In this document: positions 6,895 through 14,759 of the stretch, piece after piece
Layout of the letters: every line of letters starts with the position of its first letter
How positions within the stretch are numbered: position 1 is the stretch's first letter
DNA from: DATBAK01 sp036787815
GTDB taxonomy: Bacteria; Actinomycetota; Acidimicrobiia; IMCC26256; PALSA-610
NCBI GenBank assembly: GCA_036787815.1
Contig: DAIQOP010000025.1
Location: forward strand, 1-23,029
Length of the DNA stretch: 23,029 nucleotides
Direction: 5' to 3'
Position numbers and translations under genes: made by a program
Notes under the pieces: model-generated
What the model was told of the DNA's origin: nothing
Database searches by the model: none
The model's input: only the letters and a program-made list of their open reading frames with translations

Positions 6895-8072
6895 CGGGCT
6901 GCGACCCGGCGCAGGAGGTCGTCGTACAGGGCGAGGGTGATGTCGATTTGGCGCTGCTGGTCGAACTCGCGCACCGCCTTCTCGCGCCCGGCCCGGCCCA
7001 TCGCTGCTCGCCGCGCGCCGTCGGCCGCGAGCGCGTCGATCGCTTCGGTGAGCGCGGTGGCGTCGCCGCGAGCGACGAGGAGACCGGTGCGACCGTCGTC
7101 GACCACCTGGCGGCAGCCGCGGATGTCGGTTGCGACGACCGGCAGGGCCATCGCCGCGGCCTCCATCGCCGAACGCGGGAATCCTTCACGGTGCGAGGCG
7201 AGCACGTAGAGGTCGAAGGCGCCGTAGAGATCCTCGACGTCGTCGCGGTGACCGAGGAAGCACACGCCGTCGTTCCGTGTCGCGGCATCGATGTCGGCCT
7301 GGGTCACCGCGTCGGCCTTCCCCTGGTCGGTCGCCCCGACGACGACGACCTTGAGCTCGGGACGTCGGCCGCGCAGCGCCGAGGCCGCCGAGAACAGCTC
7401 GCGGTAGCCCTTCTCCCACACCAGCCGGCCGACCGCGCCGCACACGACGTCGTCGGGCCCGGCGCCCATCTCGGCGCGCAACTCCCGACGGCGCTCGTCG
7501 CCCACGCGACCCGGGTCGAACCGCGCGAGGTCGATGCCGTTGCCGAGCTGGTGGAGCTTGCGGCGGGGCACGCGGAGGTGGGCCAACGTCTCGAGGTCTT
7601 CCGGGTTCTGCACGAGCTCTGCGTGTGAGCAGAACGCCGCGATGCGCTCGAGCCCGTACACGGCCACGCGCTTGGCGAGCGGATCGTCGGGTTGCGCGTA
7701 CAGGCCGTGCACGGTGTTGACGATCACCGGCACCCGTGCCGCGCGTGCGGCCAGGCGGCCGTAGACGCCCGGCTTCGGGTTGTGGGTGTGCACGATGTCG
7801 GGCCGGAGGGTTCGGAAGTGCCGGTAGAGCTCCCGGCCGGCGCGGACGTCGCTGCCGAACGCGACCGAGCGGCTGGCGTGCTCGAGCCCGATGTGGCGGA
7901 TCCCGTCGGCTTCGAGCGCCGCGACGTACGGACCGGGCGCCGACATCGTCACGACGTCGTACCCGGCGTCGCGAAAGGCCCGCAATTGCGGCCCGAGGAG
8001 CAGCTCGAGGCTGATGTCGGTCGTGGTCACGTGGACGACGACCGGGGGCTTCGCGCCGGCGCGCATGCTCAC
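6891..8072 (-). CDS. Glycosyltransferase, GT4 / GT-B fold
   Basis: The protein has 393 residues. It opens with VVVHVTTTDISLELLLGPQL, a loop form typical of UDP-sugar GT4 enzymes of the PglA/CapM type. HTHNPKPGVYGRLAARAARVP and VNTVHGLYA follow. The C-terminal domain holds VGRLVWEKGYRELFSAA and SHREGFPRSAMEAAAMALPVV with the E-x7-E pair. Two starts are possible: GTG 8072, which overlaps the deacetylase stop as GTGA, and ATG 8066 two codons later. I prefer the GTG because of the junction pattern. It probably adds a sugar to an undecaprenyl-linked acceptor in the same pathway as the WecA-like enzyme downstream. Confidence 0.9.
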   Translation of the reverse strand: MSMRAGAKPPVVVHVTTTDISLELLLGPQLRAFRDAGYDVVTMSAPGPYVAALEADGIRHIGLEHASRSVAFGSDVRAGRELYRHFRTLRPDIVHTHNPKPGVYGRLAARAARVPVIVNTVHGLYAQPDDPLAKRVAVYGLERIAAFCSHAELVQNPEDLETLAHLRVPRRKLHQLGNGIDLARFDPGRVGDERRRELRAEMGAGPDDVVCGAVGRLVWEKGYRELFSAASALRGRRPELKVVVVGATDQGKADAVTQADIDAATRNDGVCFLGHRDDVEDLYGAFDLYVLASHREGFPRSAMEAAAMALPVVATDIRGCRQVVDDGRTGLLVARGDATALTEAIDALAADGARRAAMGRAGREKAVREFDQQRQIDITLALYDDLLRRVAAR

Positions 8073-8890
8073 GTCTCGATGCCGCGGTAGCGCCAGCGGT
8101 TCGCGATCCGCCGGAGCGAGTCTTCGAGACCCATGCCGCCGGCGACCTTCCGTTCGAAGTACCGCATGCCGTCGCTGCGCTGGACGGGGGAGCGGGCGAG
8201 CGCGTGCACGTCGGTCTTGCCGGAGGGGTTCGGGCGGGTGCCCGCGAGCGCGGCCGAGCGAAAGCGTTCGCGCACCGCCACGGCGGCGGCCGGCGACGGC
8301 GGGAGCGCCTTGGGGTACGCGAAATCGACGCAGGGCCGGCCGAGCCGATCCTCGATGAGCTGCTTCGACCGGTCGAGCTCGTCGGCGACCTGCGCGGCCG
8401 GGAGCCGGTCGAGCACGGCGTGCGTGTGGGTGTGCGAGCCGACGTCGACGAGCCCGGTCGCGCACGCGTCGCGCAGCGCGGCCCACGAGAGGGGCGTGCC
8501 GTCGTCGGGGAAGGGCCGTTGCTCTTCGACGAACGCGGTCGCCAGGTAGAGCGTGACGGGCACCCGGTTCTCGACGAGGATGGGGAGCACCGTGTCGGCG
8601 AAGTCGGCCGTGCCGTCGTCGAAGGTGACGACGAGCGGGTCAGGCCTCCCGCGGCCCGAGCCGCTCCCGTACCGCATCGTCGCGAGGGCGTCGCCGAGCG
8701 GAACCGTGCGGCCGCCGGCCGAGAGCGACGCGATCTGGCGATCGAAGTCGGGAGTCGCGAGGTCGACGTCGAGCCCGCTCCGCGCTCCGACGCGGTGGTA
8801 GATGAGCACCACCGTGCCGCGTACCGCGGGCAGCAGTGCGGCCGTCGCCTTCACTCCCCGCTGCGCGAGCTGCCGTGCGGTTCGGCTCAC
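8069..8890 (-). CDS. Polysaccharide deacetylase (NodB-like, CE4)
   Basis: The protein has 273 residues. CE4 motifs are present: TFDDGT (89-94) gives the catalytic and metal-binding aspartates, SHTHTH (152-157) gives the metal-binding histidines, and FAYPKA (190-195) stands for the usual FAYPxG. VLIYHRVG near the N-terminus is typical of the membrane-proximal IcaB/PgaB-like branch. The first 25 residues are only mildly hydrophobic and no clear signal peptide is seen, so location is uncertain. It likely removes N-acetyl groups from a glycan intermediate. The GTG start overlaps the ABC-transporter stop as GTGA and the stop overlaps the next GT4 gene, so it is tightly coupled to both. Confidence 0.9.
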   Translation of the reverse strand: MSRTARQLAQRGVKATAALLPAVRGTVVLIYHRVGARSGLDVDLATPDFDRQIASLSAGGRTVPLGDALATMRYGSGSGRGRPDPLVVTFDDGTADFADTVLPILVENRVPVTLYLATAFVEEQRPFPDDGTPLSWAALRDACATGLVDVGSHTHTHAVLDRLPAAQVADELDRSKQLIEDRLGRPCVDFAYPKALPPSPAAAVAVRERFRSAALAGTRPNPSGKTDVHALARSPVQRSDGMRYFERKVAGGMGLEDSLRRIANRWRYRGIET

Positions 8891-10701
8891 GCGTCGTCCA
8901 GCGGCACCGTGGTCGATTGCTCGGCCACGCCCACCTCGAGCGTTCCGGCGTCGATGGCCCGGCGGAAGAAGTCGCTGCGCTCCGAGACGTCGGCGAGGGT
9001 TCCGAGCGTCTCGACCTTGCCGTCGCGGAGCACGAGGATGCGGTCGCAGATGCTCAGGGTGGAGAGCCGATGGGCGATGATCAGCACCGTCGCCTGACCG
9101 CGCATCGCTTCGAGGGTCGACTGGATGATGGCCTCGGAGTGAACGTCGAGCGCGCTGGTCGGCTCGTCGAGCACGAGCACTTTCGCTTGCCGGGCGAGCG
9201 CCCGAGCGATGCCGATGCGCTGGATCTGCCCACCCGAGAGGTCGCGGAATGCCGGCCCGATCAGCGTGTCGTAGCCGTGCTCGAGCGATTCGATGACATC
9301 GTGCACGTTGGCCGCGCGGGCGGCCGCCACCACCATCTCCTGCGTGATCGTCGGGTCGAGGAACGCGATGTTCTCGGAGACCGTCGCGTGGAACAACCGG
9401 GGATCCTGCGGAACCAGCGAGACATGGCGGTACCACGAGGCGAGCGTGTAGTCGGTGGCCGCCGTGCCGTTGACGAGAATGCGGCCGCTCGTCGGCTCGC
9501 GCAGTCGGAGGATCAGCTGCGACAGGGTCGACTTTCCGCTGCCCGACGGGCCGACGATCCCGACGACCTCGCCGACCTCGAACGACACGGTGACGCCGGA
9601 GAGCGCGTCGGCGTCACCGTCGTAGCTGTAGCTGACGGCTTCGACGTCGAGGTGATCCACGCCTTCGAGCGTGACCGTGCCGTCGTGCACGGCGTTCGAT
9701 CGGTAGACCGAGCGCTGCTCCTCGAGCTGGTCGATGTAGGGCATGGAGCTGACGAAGAGCTGGCGCGCGGCTTGGAGCTGCTGCCCGAACGTCATGCTGC
9801 GCAACAGGAGGAGCGCGATCACGCCGAACTTGGCGAAGTCGAGGCCGTGGATGCTCTGCGCCACGCCCAACGACGCCACGATCATGAGCAGGCCGATGTA
9901 CTGGTACGCCGGAGCCGTGGTGCTGCTCACGAACGCGGCCTTCTGGCGCACCTTCGCGATGCGGAGCGAGATCTCCGTCATGCGCTCGCGGATCTGCTCG
10001 TTCGCGTGGAAGACCCGCACGTCGCGCGCCATGCGGGTGGTCTCGGTGACCTCGCGGCCGTAGTCGACGTTCATCTGGGACAACTGCCTGCTGAACGCAC
10101 GCGTTCGACCCATGAACGGCCGCAGCAACACCGAGAGCACGACGAGGGTCAGCAGCAGGATGAGTGCGGCCCGGTAGTCGATGACGATGGAGAACGACAC
10201 GAAGACCGCGATGGTCAGCGCGGCCTCGAGCCCGGTGACGATCGCGCCGAGCGCCGTCGAACCCCCTGTCGCGTAGCCGAGGAGCGTCGACAGCGTGCCG
10301 AGGCGTTCGGCGGCCTGGATCGGGTAGTCGGCGTCGAGGTACTCGGAGATGAGGGCCTCGCGGCAGCGCAGCTCCCAGACGGCCACCATCTTCGCCCGGT
10401 ACCAGGCGATCCACGCGTCGAGGAACGCCGCCGAGATGATCGCCCCGGCCGCGAGCGCGGCGAGGGTCACGGTGCTGGCCGAGATGTGCACCGGTCCGAG
10501 CTTGCGCCTGAAGTGGTGCTCGTTGCTCGAGATCGCAGTGGCGAGCGGAACGATGAACAAGAAGGCCGCGGCCTGGAAGTAGCCCGACACGAGCGAGACG
10601 AACCCGAGGGCGAAGACCTTGCGCGACTGATCGCGGAAGTAGCGCTTCGCCTTGATCTGCGGCGGAGCGGGGGCCGGCGGTGCCGCCGTCATTCCCGCCA
10701 T
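8887..10701 (-). CDS. One-piece ABC exporter (MsbA-like)
   Basis: The protein has 604 residues: a membrane domain (about 25-320, six hydrophobic segments) fused to a nucleotide-binding domain. The latter has Walker A GPSGSGKST (384-392), Q-loop VPQDPRLF (about 430), signature LSGGQ (488-492), Walker B VLVLDEPTSALD (about 507) and the switch histidine in IIAHR (about 541). Homodimers of this kind flip lipid-linked oligosaccharides or lipids, as PglK and MsbA do. Being in one operon with a WecA-like enzyme and two GT4 enzymes, it most likely flips the lipid-linked glycan. ATG 10701 is taken as start; ATG 10692 is possible. An 18-bp tandem repeat covers the start region. Confidence 0.92.
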   Translation of the reverse strand: MAGMTAAPPAPAPPQIKAKRYFRDQSRKVFALGFVSLVSGYFQAAAFLFIVPLATAISSNEHHFRRKLGPVHISASTVTLAALAAGAIISAAFLDAWIAWYRAKMVAVWELRCREALISEYLDADYPIQAAERLGTLSTLLGYATGGSTALGAIVTGLEAALTIAVFVSFSIVIDYRAALILLLTLVVLSVLLRPFMGRTRAFSRQLSQMNVDYGREVTETTRMARDVRVFHANEQIRERMTEISLRIAKVRQKAAFVSSTTAPAYQYIGLLMIVASLGVAQSIHGLDFAKFGVIALLLLRSMTFGQQLQAARQLFVSSMPYIDQLEEQRSVYRSNAVHDGTVTLEGVDHLDVEAVSYSYDGDADALSGVTVSFEVGEVVGIVGPSGSGKSTLSQLILRLREPTSGRILVNGTAATDYTLASWYRHVSLVPQDPRLFHATVSENIAFLDPTITQEMVVAAARAANVHDVIESLEHGYDTLIGPAFRDLSGGQIQRIGIARALARQAKVLVLDEPTSALDVHSEAIIQSTLEAMRGQATVLIIAHRLSTLSICDRILVLRDGKVETLGTLADVSERSDFFRRAIDAGTLEVGVAEQSTTVPLDDA

Positions 10702-10729
10702 CCGTATCGCCCCCGCCGTCCGTATCGCC
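10694..10729. repeat. 18-bp tandem duplication at the exporter start
   Basis: Two adjacent 18-bp units (10694-10711 and 10712-10729) differ at a single base. On the minus strand that base turns ACG in the upstream copy into ATG in the downstream copy, which is the proposed start codon of the ABC exporter. Confidence 0.88.
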
Positions 10730-10754
10730 GTGCCGACACGGCGGTAGGACTACC
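10726..10754. other. Two inverted repeats in the exporter leader
   Basis: CGCCGTG-CCGA-CACGGCG (10726-10743) is a perfect 7-bp stem with a 4-nt loop. Next to it is GGTAG-GA-CTACC (10743-10754). They lie in the 105-bp space between the GT2 gene and the ABC exporter, both on the minus strand. They could be a Rho-independent-like stop without a U-run, or an operator. The rest of this space shows nothing I recognise. Confidence 0.4.
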
Positions 10755-10806
10755 ACAGCAGGCACTCACGCGGCCCACTTCGGATGCCGTGGAGTCGTCT
10801 CGCGGG

Positions 10807-11706
10807 TCAGAGGAACACGACACGGAACCGCACGCTCCCCGCCAACCGGCCCACGGCCTCACCCGCACGACGCACCCAGATGCCGCGGCGCGCCGGTGAA
10901 AGCAGGTACGGCAGGCGTGCGACCAGCCACGCCCAGACCCGCAAGGCCTGTGGGATCGGCGTCCTCGTGAGCCCGCGCGCCCGGTAGTCGCGGTAGAGCC
11001 GAGCCGTGTCGAGGCCGGTGAGGTACGCCTGGCGCGAGACGCCTCGAGCCGAAGTGCGGTGCCGGTAGTGCACGACGGCGCCCGGAGCGAAACCGAGGGT
11101 GAAGGAGGCGAGTTGGGCCCGCCAGGACCACTCGACGTCGTGGGCCTGCGGGTAGCTCTCGTCGAAGCCGCCGACCTCGTGAAAGACGGCCTTCCACGTG
11201 CCCATGTTGCACGAGGGTGCGTAGGGCAGGAACCGGGACCGGGGGAGCCCGCTCGCGCGAGGCGAGCGCCAGGCCTGCACGACCTCGGGGGTGGCGATCA
11301 GGTAACCCAGCCGCATCCCGTCCTGAAGACCGGTGACCGCGTCGTAGTCCCTCGCCGCCGTCGCGAGCGCGTCGAGCCATCCCGGCACCACGACGTCGTC
11401 GGCGTCGCAGAACGCGAGGAAGTCGCCGGTCGCGTGGGCGGCGCCACGGTTGCGGGCAAAGCTCGAGCCCGGTCGCTCGGAGGCATCCACGACGGTCAGG
11501 TTCTCGAGCTTCCGGGCCCACTCCTCGGCGATCGCCCGGGTGCCGTCGGTGGAGCCGTTGTCGGCGAGCACGATCTCCCACGGACGCGTGTAGGTCTGCG
11601 CGGCCAATGCCCTGAGCTGCTCGGCGAGGGTGTCGGCGCCGTTCCGCACCGGGATGACGACACTGATCGATCCGGGCAGTGGATGCGGGTGGGGTGCGAT
11701 TGTCAT
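10807..11706 (-). CDS. Glycosyltransferase family 2
   Basis: The protein has 299 residues, a GT-A fold. SISVVIPVRNGADTL opens the nucleotide-binding region, LADNGSTDGT follows, and CDADD (100-104) is the metal-binding DxD. FARNRGAAHATGDFLAFCD and GGFDESYPQAHDVEWSWRA (acceptor side, ED-like motif as HDVEW) are typical of family 2. It shares length and a C-terminal VGRLAGSVRFRV tail with the two GT2 proteins on the other side of the assembly gap (VGRLQGS...YRVWYP), so the three are related. The ATG at 11706 has no visible ribosome-binding site, and TACCGT at 11715-11720 (minus strand) could be a -10 box giving an almost leaderless message. Confidence 0.88.
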   Translation of the reverse strand: MTIAPHPHPLPGSISVVIPVRNGADTLAEQLRALAAQTYTRPWEIVLADNGSTDGTRAIAEEWARKLENLTVVDASERPGSSFARNRGAAHATGDFLAFCDADDVVVPGWLDALATAARDYDAVTGLQDGMRLGYLIATPEVVQAWRSPRASGLPRSRFLPYAPSCNMGTWKAVFHEVGGFDESYPQAHDVEWSWRAQLASFTLGFAPGAVVHYRHRTSARGVSRQAYLTGLDTARLYRDYRARGLTRTPIPQALRVWAWLVARLPYLLSPARRGIWVRRAGEAVGRLAGSVRFRVVFL

Positions 11707-11740
11707 ACTAGATAAACGGTACCGGACATCGGCGGGACCA
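11675..11740 (+). promoter_or_regulatory. Conserved upstream block, copy A
   Basis: Matches 14676-14741 without gaps at 42 of 66 positions by hand count, centred on an identical CATACT that could be a -10 box. An ATG follows 56 nt after the CATACT here and 55 nt after in copy B. The block runs 32 nt into the opposite-strand GT2 gene. It probably carries the promoter and leader of a plus-strand GT2 gene. No convincing -35 box is seen. Confidence 0.4.
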
Positions 11741-11759
11741 CTGGTGTGCCAAGGGATGC

Positions 11760-11855
11760 ATGGAAGCACGGGGGAGGCTGAGCGATTCGGGTGCCGCAGT
11801 GCCGCGAACCGGGCAGCTCTCGGTCGTTGACGACCCGGTGCCCGATCTCACGACC
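11760..11855 (+). CDS. Probable 5' end of a GT2 gene, cut by assembly gap
   Basis: An ATG opens 32 codons that run into the N stretch. The residues align without gaps with the first 32 residues of the GT2 protein starting at 14760: MEARG against MGSRG, GQL against GQL at 18-20, and DLT against DLS at 29-31, exactly where SVVIPC begins there. The upstream DNA also matches. After the gap, however, a second complete N-terminus appears (VNESC...VDVSVVIPC). So this may be the head of a separate paralog whose body is missing. The other reading is that it is an N-terminal extension of the gene after the gap. Confidence 0.45.
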
Positions 11856-11865
11856 NNNNNNNNNN
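11856..11865. other. Assembly gap of ten N
   Basis: Ten consecutive N mark a scaffold join. Ten is a conventional filler, so the true length is unknown. Flanking sequence suggests that a related GT2 gene may be missing or collapsed here. Confidence 0.97.
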
Positions 11866-11867
11866 GC

Positions 11868-12767
11868 GTGAACGAGTCGTGCATCGCATCGACCGCGCCG
11901 GTCGACGTGTCCGTCGTGATCCCCTGCCTCGATGCCGCCGATCTGCTGCCGCTCCAGCTCGAGGCGCTCGCGTGCCAGGACCCTCGAGGGTGGAAGGGGG
12001 TCTGGGAGGTGATCGTCGCGGACAACGGTTCCACCGACGGCACGCGGGAGGTCGTCCGCTACTACGCCGATCGACTCCCGGGTCTGCGGGTCGTCGACGC
12101 GTCGGCTCGCCGAGGTCGCCACTATGCCTGCAACGTCGGGTTCCGTGGCTCGCGCGGCCGATCCGTCGTCTTCGTCGACGCCGACGACGAGGTCGATCCG
12201 GCGTACGTCGCCGCCATGGCCCGCGCTCTGGGCGACCACGAGGTCGTCGCGGCCCGACTCGACCACAGTGCCCTCGATCCGGAGTGGATGGCGGGCGTCG
12301 GTTCCCGGTTTCAGACCCAGGGACTCGAATCCGGCTACGGGTTCCTGCCCTTCGGCGCCGGATGCAGCCTCGGCTTTCAGCGGACGGCGTTCGAGGCCGT
12401 CGGCGGGTTCCGTGAGCAAGCCACGTTCTGTGAAGACGTCGACATCTCCTGGCGAGCGCAGCTCGCCGGGTACCGGATCGAGTTCGTTCCCGACGCCGTG
12501 GTGCACTACCGATCCCGCACGACGTTGAAGGCCATGTTCCGGCAGCATCGAAACTTCGGCCGGGCGCGCGCGCTGCTCTATCACGACTATCGGGCGGCGG
12601 GCATGCCCCCGCGCCCGTCGAGATCGGCGCTCGAAGACTGGTGGTTCATCGCCCGAGCGCTCCCGCGCCTTCGTTCGCGCGCCGAGGCCGCGCGGTGGTC
12701 GAGACGGCTCGGGCGATGCGTCGGGCGATTGCAGGGGAGCCTCCGCTACCGGGTGTGGTACCCATGA
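11868..12767 (+). CDS. Glycosyltransferase family 2
   Basis: Taken from the GTG just after the gap, the protein has 299 residues, the same as the minus-strand GT2 across the gap. VDVSVVIPCLDAADLLPLQL starts the fold, IVADNGSTDGT follows, and VDADDEVD (103-110) carries the metal-binding DxD. GGFREQATFCEDVDISWRAQ provides the ED motif of the inverting GT-A active site. The C-terminus GRLQGSLRYRVWYP is nearly identical to that of the GT2 protein at 14760-15695. The GTG is embedded in GTGA, so an upstream gene could end there, as at other junctions in this cluster. The stop overlaps the FkbM gene as ATGA. The sugar donor and acceptor are unknown. Confidence 0.85.
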   Translation: MNESCIASTAPVDVSVVIPCLDAADLLPLQLEALACQDPRGWKGVWEVIVADNGSTDGTREVVRYYADRLPGLRVVDASARRGRHYACNVGFRGSRGRSVVFVDADDEVDPAYVAAMARALGDHEVVAARLDHSALDPEWMAGVGSRFQTQGLESGYGFLPFGAGCSLGFQRTAFEAVGGFREQATFCEDVDISWRAQLAGYRIEFVPDAVVHYRSRTTLKAMFRQHRNFGRARALLYHDYRAAGMPPRPSRSALEDWWFIARALPRLRSRAEAARWSRRLGRCVGRLQGSLRYRVWYP

Positions 12768-13588
12768 CGTTCACGCAGCGGGTCGGCCGGCAGGTCCGGG
12801 GCGTGCGGCGCGCGGTCGTCCGCGCCGTCCCCGAAGACCGGCGCATCAAGGGCATGGGCGGCGCCCGTGGTCGTGGTTGGCTGCAGGCGCGCAAGCTGGT
12901 CGCTCCGCTGTTCCAGCGCCCGGTCACGCTCGTGACCGCCGACGGGTTGCGGTTGCGGGTGAGTGCGGATCCCGTCGACGAGCACATTGCCCAATCGATT
13001 CTCGGACCGCGGCGAACGGAGTACTTCCCGCCGTGGCCGGGCCCGCTTCCCGAGGGAGCGTGCATCCTCGACATCGGTGCGCATCACGGGCTCTACGCGG
13101 CGGCCGCGCTCCACGAATACCGCGGTTCGCGGGTCGTGTGCGTGGAGCCCAGCGCCGATGCCCTCGGCCCGCTGCGCGCCAACCTCCAGATCAACGGGTA
13201 TCTCCCGCGGGCGCGGATCGTCAACGTCGCGCTCGCGTCGCGGCCGGGCGAGGGGCTCCTGCAGCACGCTCCCGACGGCACCTGGGGCTATTCCCTCTAC
13301 GAGGACGCGTCCGTGGCTGTCGGGTCCGAGAACGTCGCGCTGGCGACGCTCGACACGATCCTCGCCGGCGAGAAGCCGGACATCTTGAAGTGCAATGCCG
13401 AAGGCGCGGAGTTCAGTCTCTTCGAACAGCTCGAACACACCGGAGTCCGGCCCGTCTTCATGGTCGTGATGGTGCATCCGCAGTTCGGCGACATGGACGC
13501 CCTGGTCGAGACCGCGAAGTCACTCGGATACGACGTGTCGCAACTCGGATCCGAGCACCGGCCGGCGTTCCACATGTGGAGGAGGTGA
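12764..13588 (+). CDS. FkbM-family methyltransferase
   Basis: The protein has 274 residues. The SAM-binding motif I is ILDIGAHHG (101-109), followed by VVCVEPSADALGPLRANLQIN (124-144). The FkbM-type motif usually written KIDVEGAE appears here as LKCNAEGAE (208-216), with Asp replaced by Asn. MVVMVHPQFGDMDALVETAKSLGY closes the domain. FkbM enzymes O-methylate sugar hydroxyls or other small molecules. The N-terminal 40 residues are arginine-rich with no membrane segment. The ATG overlaps the stop of the GT2 gene, so the methyl group is probably placed on the sugar that enzyme adds. The DtoN change could lower or alter activity. Confidence 0.86.
   Translation: MTFTQRVGRQVRGVRRAVVRAVPEDRRIKGMGGARGRGWLQARKLVAPLFQRPVTLVTADGLRLRVSADPVDEHIAQSILGPRRTEYFPPWPGPLPEGACILDIGAHHGLYAAAALHEYRGSRVVCVEPSADALGPLRANLQINGYLPRARIVNVALASRPGEGLLQHAPDGTWGYSLYEDASVAVGSENVALATLDTILAGEKPDILKCNAEGAEFSLFEQLEHTGVRPVFMVVMVHPQFGDMDALVETAKSLGYDVSQLGSEHRPAFHMWRR
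13579..13587 (+). promoter_or_regulatory. Full-length Shine-Dalgarno site overlapping a stop codon
   Basis: GAGGAGGTGA-type sequence here is fully complementary to the 16S anti-Shine-Dalgarno core and overlaps the TGA of the FkbM gene. It lies 5-6 nt before the sulfotransferase ATG, so ribosomes ending on one gene can re-start on the next. It is the strongest such site in the window. Confidence 0.75.
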
Positions 13589-13592
13589 GCTG

Positions 13593-14639
13593 ATGGAGCT
13601 GCGCGTTCCGCAGGTACCGGTCGGGGTTCGCCCCGTCGTCGGCTCGCACCTGACGCGCATCGAGTTGCCCCGCGCGACGCGCGAGTGGCGTCGCGCCGTC
13701 AACCTCGCCGTAGTCGCGGGCATGCGGGCGCGGCAGCGCCGGGTCGCGCTCCCGGCCGCTCCGGCCTATCCGAAGCTCTTCGTCGTCGGTTGCCCCCGAT
13801 CGGGCACGTCGTGGGTGCAGGGTGTCCTGTCCGCGCACCCGTCGGTGATCACCAGCTCGGAGTCGCACGCGTACGAGAACATCTACGACCCTGTGGTCCG
13901 CCGGGGGCGCAAGAGCGTCGTCGCCTGGACGAAGGTGCTGCACCGGCACGATCTCGCCGAGCGCGAGGCGCGGTGGGTCGGGCTCCACTGGTGGGTGAAC
14001 CGAGCGACCCTGTGCCACCTCATCGAATGGGCGTTGTCGGCCGATGGCGTCAGCGCCGCCGACGCGGCCGAGTCCGTCGTCGAAGCGGTGTTCGACTCGT
14101 ACTTCCTCGATCACGGTGGCGACGAGCACAAGACGATGCTCGAGAAGACGCCGGGCCACCTCGTGTACGCGAGGCAGATCCTGCGCCGCTTCCCGGAAGC
14201 TCGGATCGTCGAAGTGCTCCGCGACGGTCGAGACGTGTGCGTGTCGATGCAGATGCAGGCGCTCACGATGAGCTGGCCGCCGAAGACCAGACGCGACCAG
14301 ATCGCGGCGTGGGTGAGCGCGGTTCGACGCGGACTCGAGTTGCGCTCCGATCCCGAGTTTGCCGACCGCGTGCATCTCGTCCGCTACGAGGAGTTGAAGG
14401 CGGCTCCGGAAGACGAGATCGCCCGGCTGTTCGAGTTCTCGGGGCTCGACGCCGATGCCCGTCTGATCGCCGAGGTTGCCGACCGCTCGGATTTTCGCCA
14501 CCAGTCCTCCACCGGCGCCGGTCGTCACACGCGTCGAGGCGAGGTCGGAGACTGGCGCAACCATTTCGACGCCGACGAAGAAGTGCTCTTCCGGGAGCTC
14601 GCCGGTGACGTCTTCGAGTCCGTGGGATACCGCTTCTGA
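13593..14639 (+). CDS. PAPS-dependent sulfotransferase
   Basis: The protein has 348 residues. The 5'-phosphosulfate-binding loop is FVVGCPRSGTSWVQ (63-76) and the 3'-phosphate-binding motif is RIVEVLRDGRDVCVS (204-218). YEELKAAPEDEIARLFEF follows, and the C-terminal GEVGDWRNHF corresponds to the GxxGxW(K/R)xxF PAPS-binding signature. Glu184 or His188 in EKTPGHL is a candidate catalytic base region. Such enzymes move sulfate from PAPS to a hydroxyl of a carbohydrate or lipid. The ATG is 4 nt past the FkbM stop and has a very strong ribosome-binding site. It most likely sulfates the glycan built by the neighbouring GT2 enzymes. No PAPS-making genes are in the window. Confidence 0.92.
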   Translation: MELRVPQVPVGVRPVVGSHLTRIELPRATREWRRAVNLAVVAGMRARQRRVALPAAPAYPKLFVVGCPRSGTSWVQGVLSAHPSVITSSESHAYENIYDPVVRRGRKSVVAWTKVLHRHDLAEREARWVGLHWWVNRATLCHLIEWALSADGVSAADAAESVVEAVFDSYFLDHGGDEHKTMLEKTPGHLVYARQILRRFPEARIVEVLRDGRDVCVSMQMQALTMSWPPKTRRDQIAAWVSAVRRGLELRSDPEFADRVHLVRYEELKAAPEDEIARLFEFSGLDADARLIAEVADRSDFRHQSSTGAGRHTRRGEVGDWRNHFDADEEVLFRELAGDVFESVGYRF

Positions 14640-14675
14640 TGCCCGCTTCGCGCACGAGACCGATGTCGCCGCCTC

Positions 14676-14741
14676 GACACTGGATGGGAGCCGACGGCAC
14701 TTGCCATACTGGACGAGCGGCGCCCGAGATGTCCGGGACGA
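14676..14741 (+). promoter_or_regulatory. Conserved upstream block, copy B
   Basis: Ungapped match to 11675-11740 (42 of 66 positions by hand), including CATACT at 14705-14710 as a possible -10 box. It fills most of the 120-bp space before the GT2 gene at 14760, which suggests a promoter inside the plus-strand run. A TCGACA at 14674-14679 is too far away to serve as its -35 box. Confidence 0.4.
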
Positions 14742-14759
14742 GCGCGGTGCTCGGCAAGC

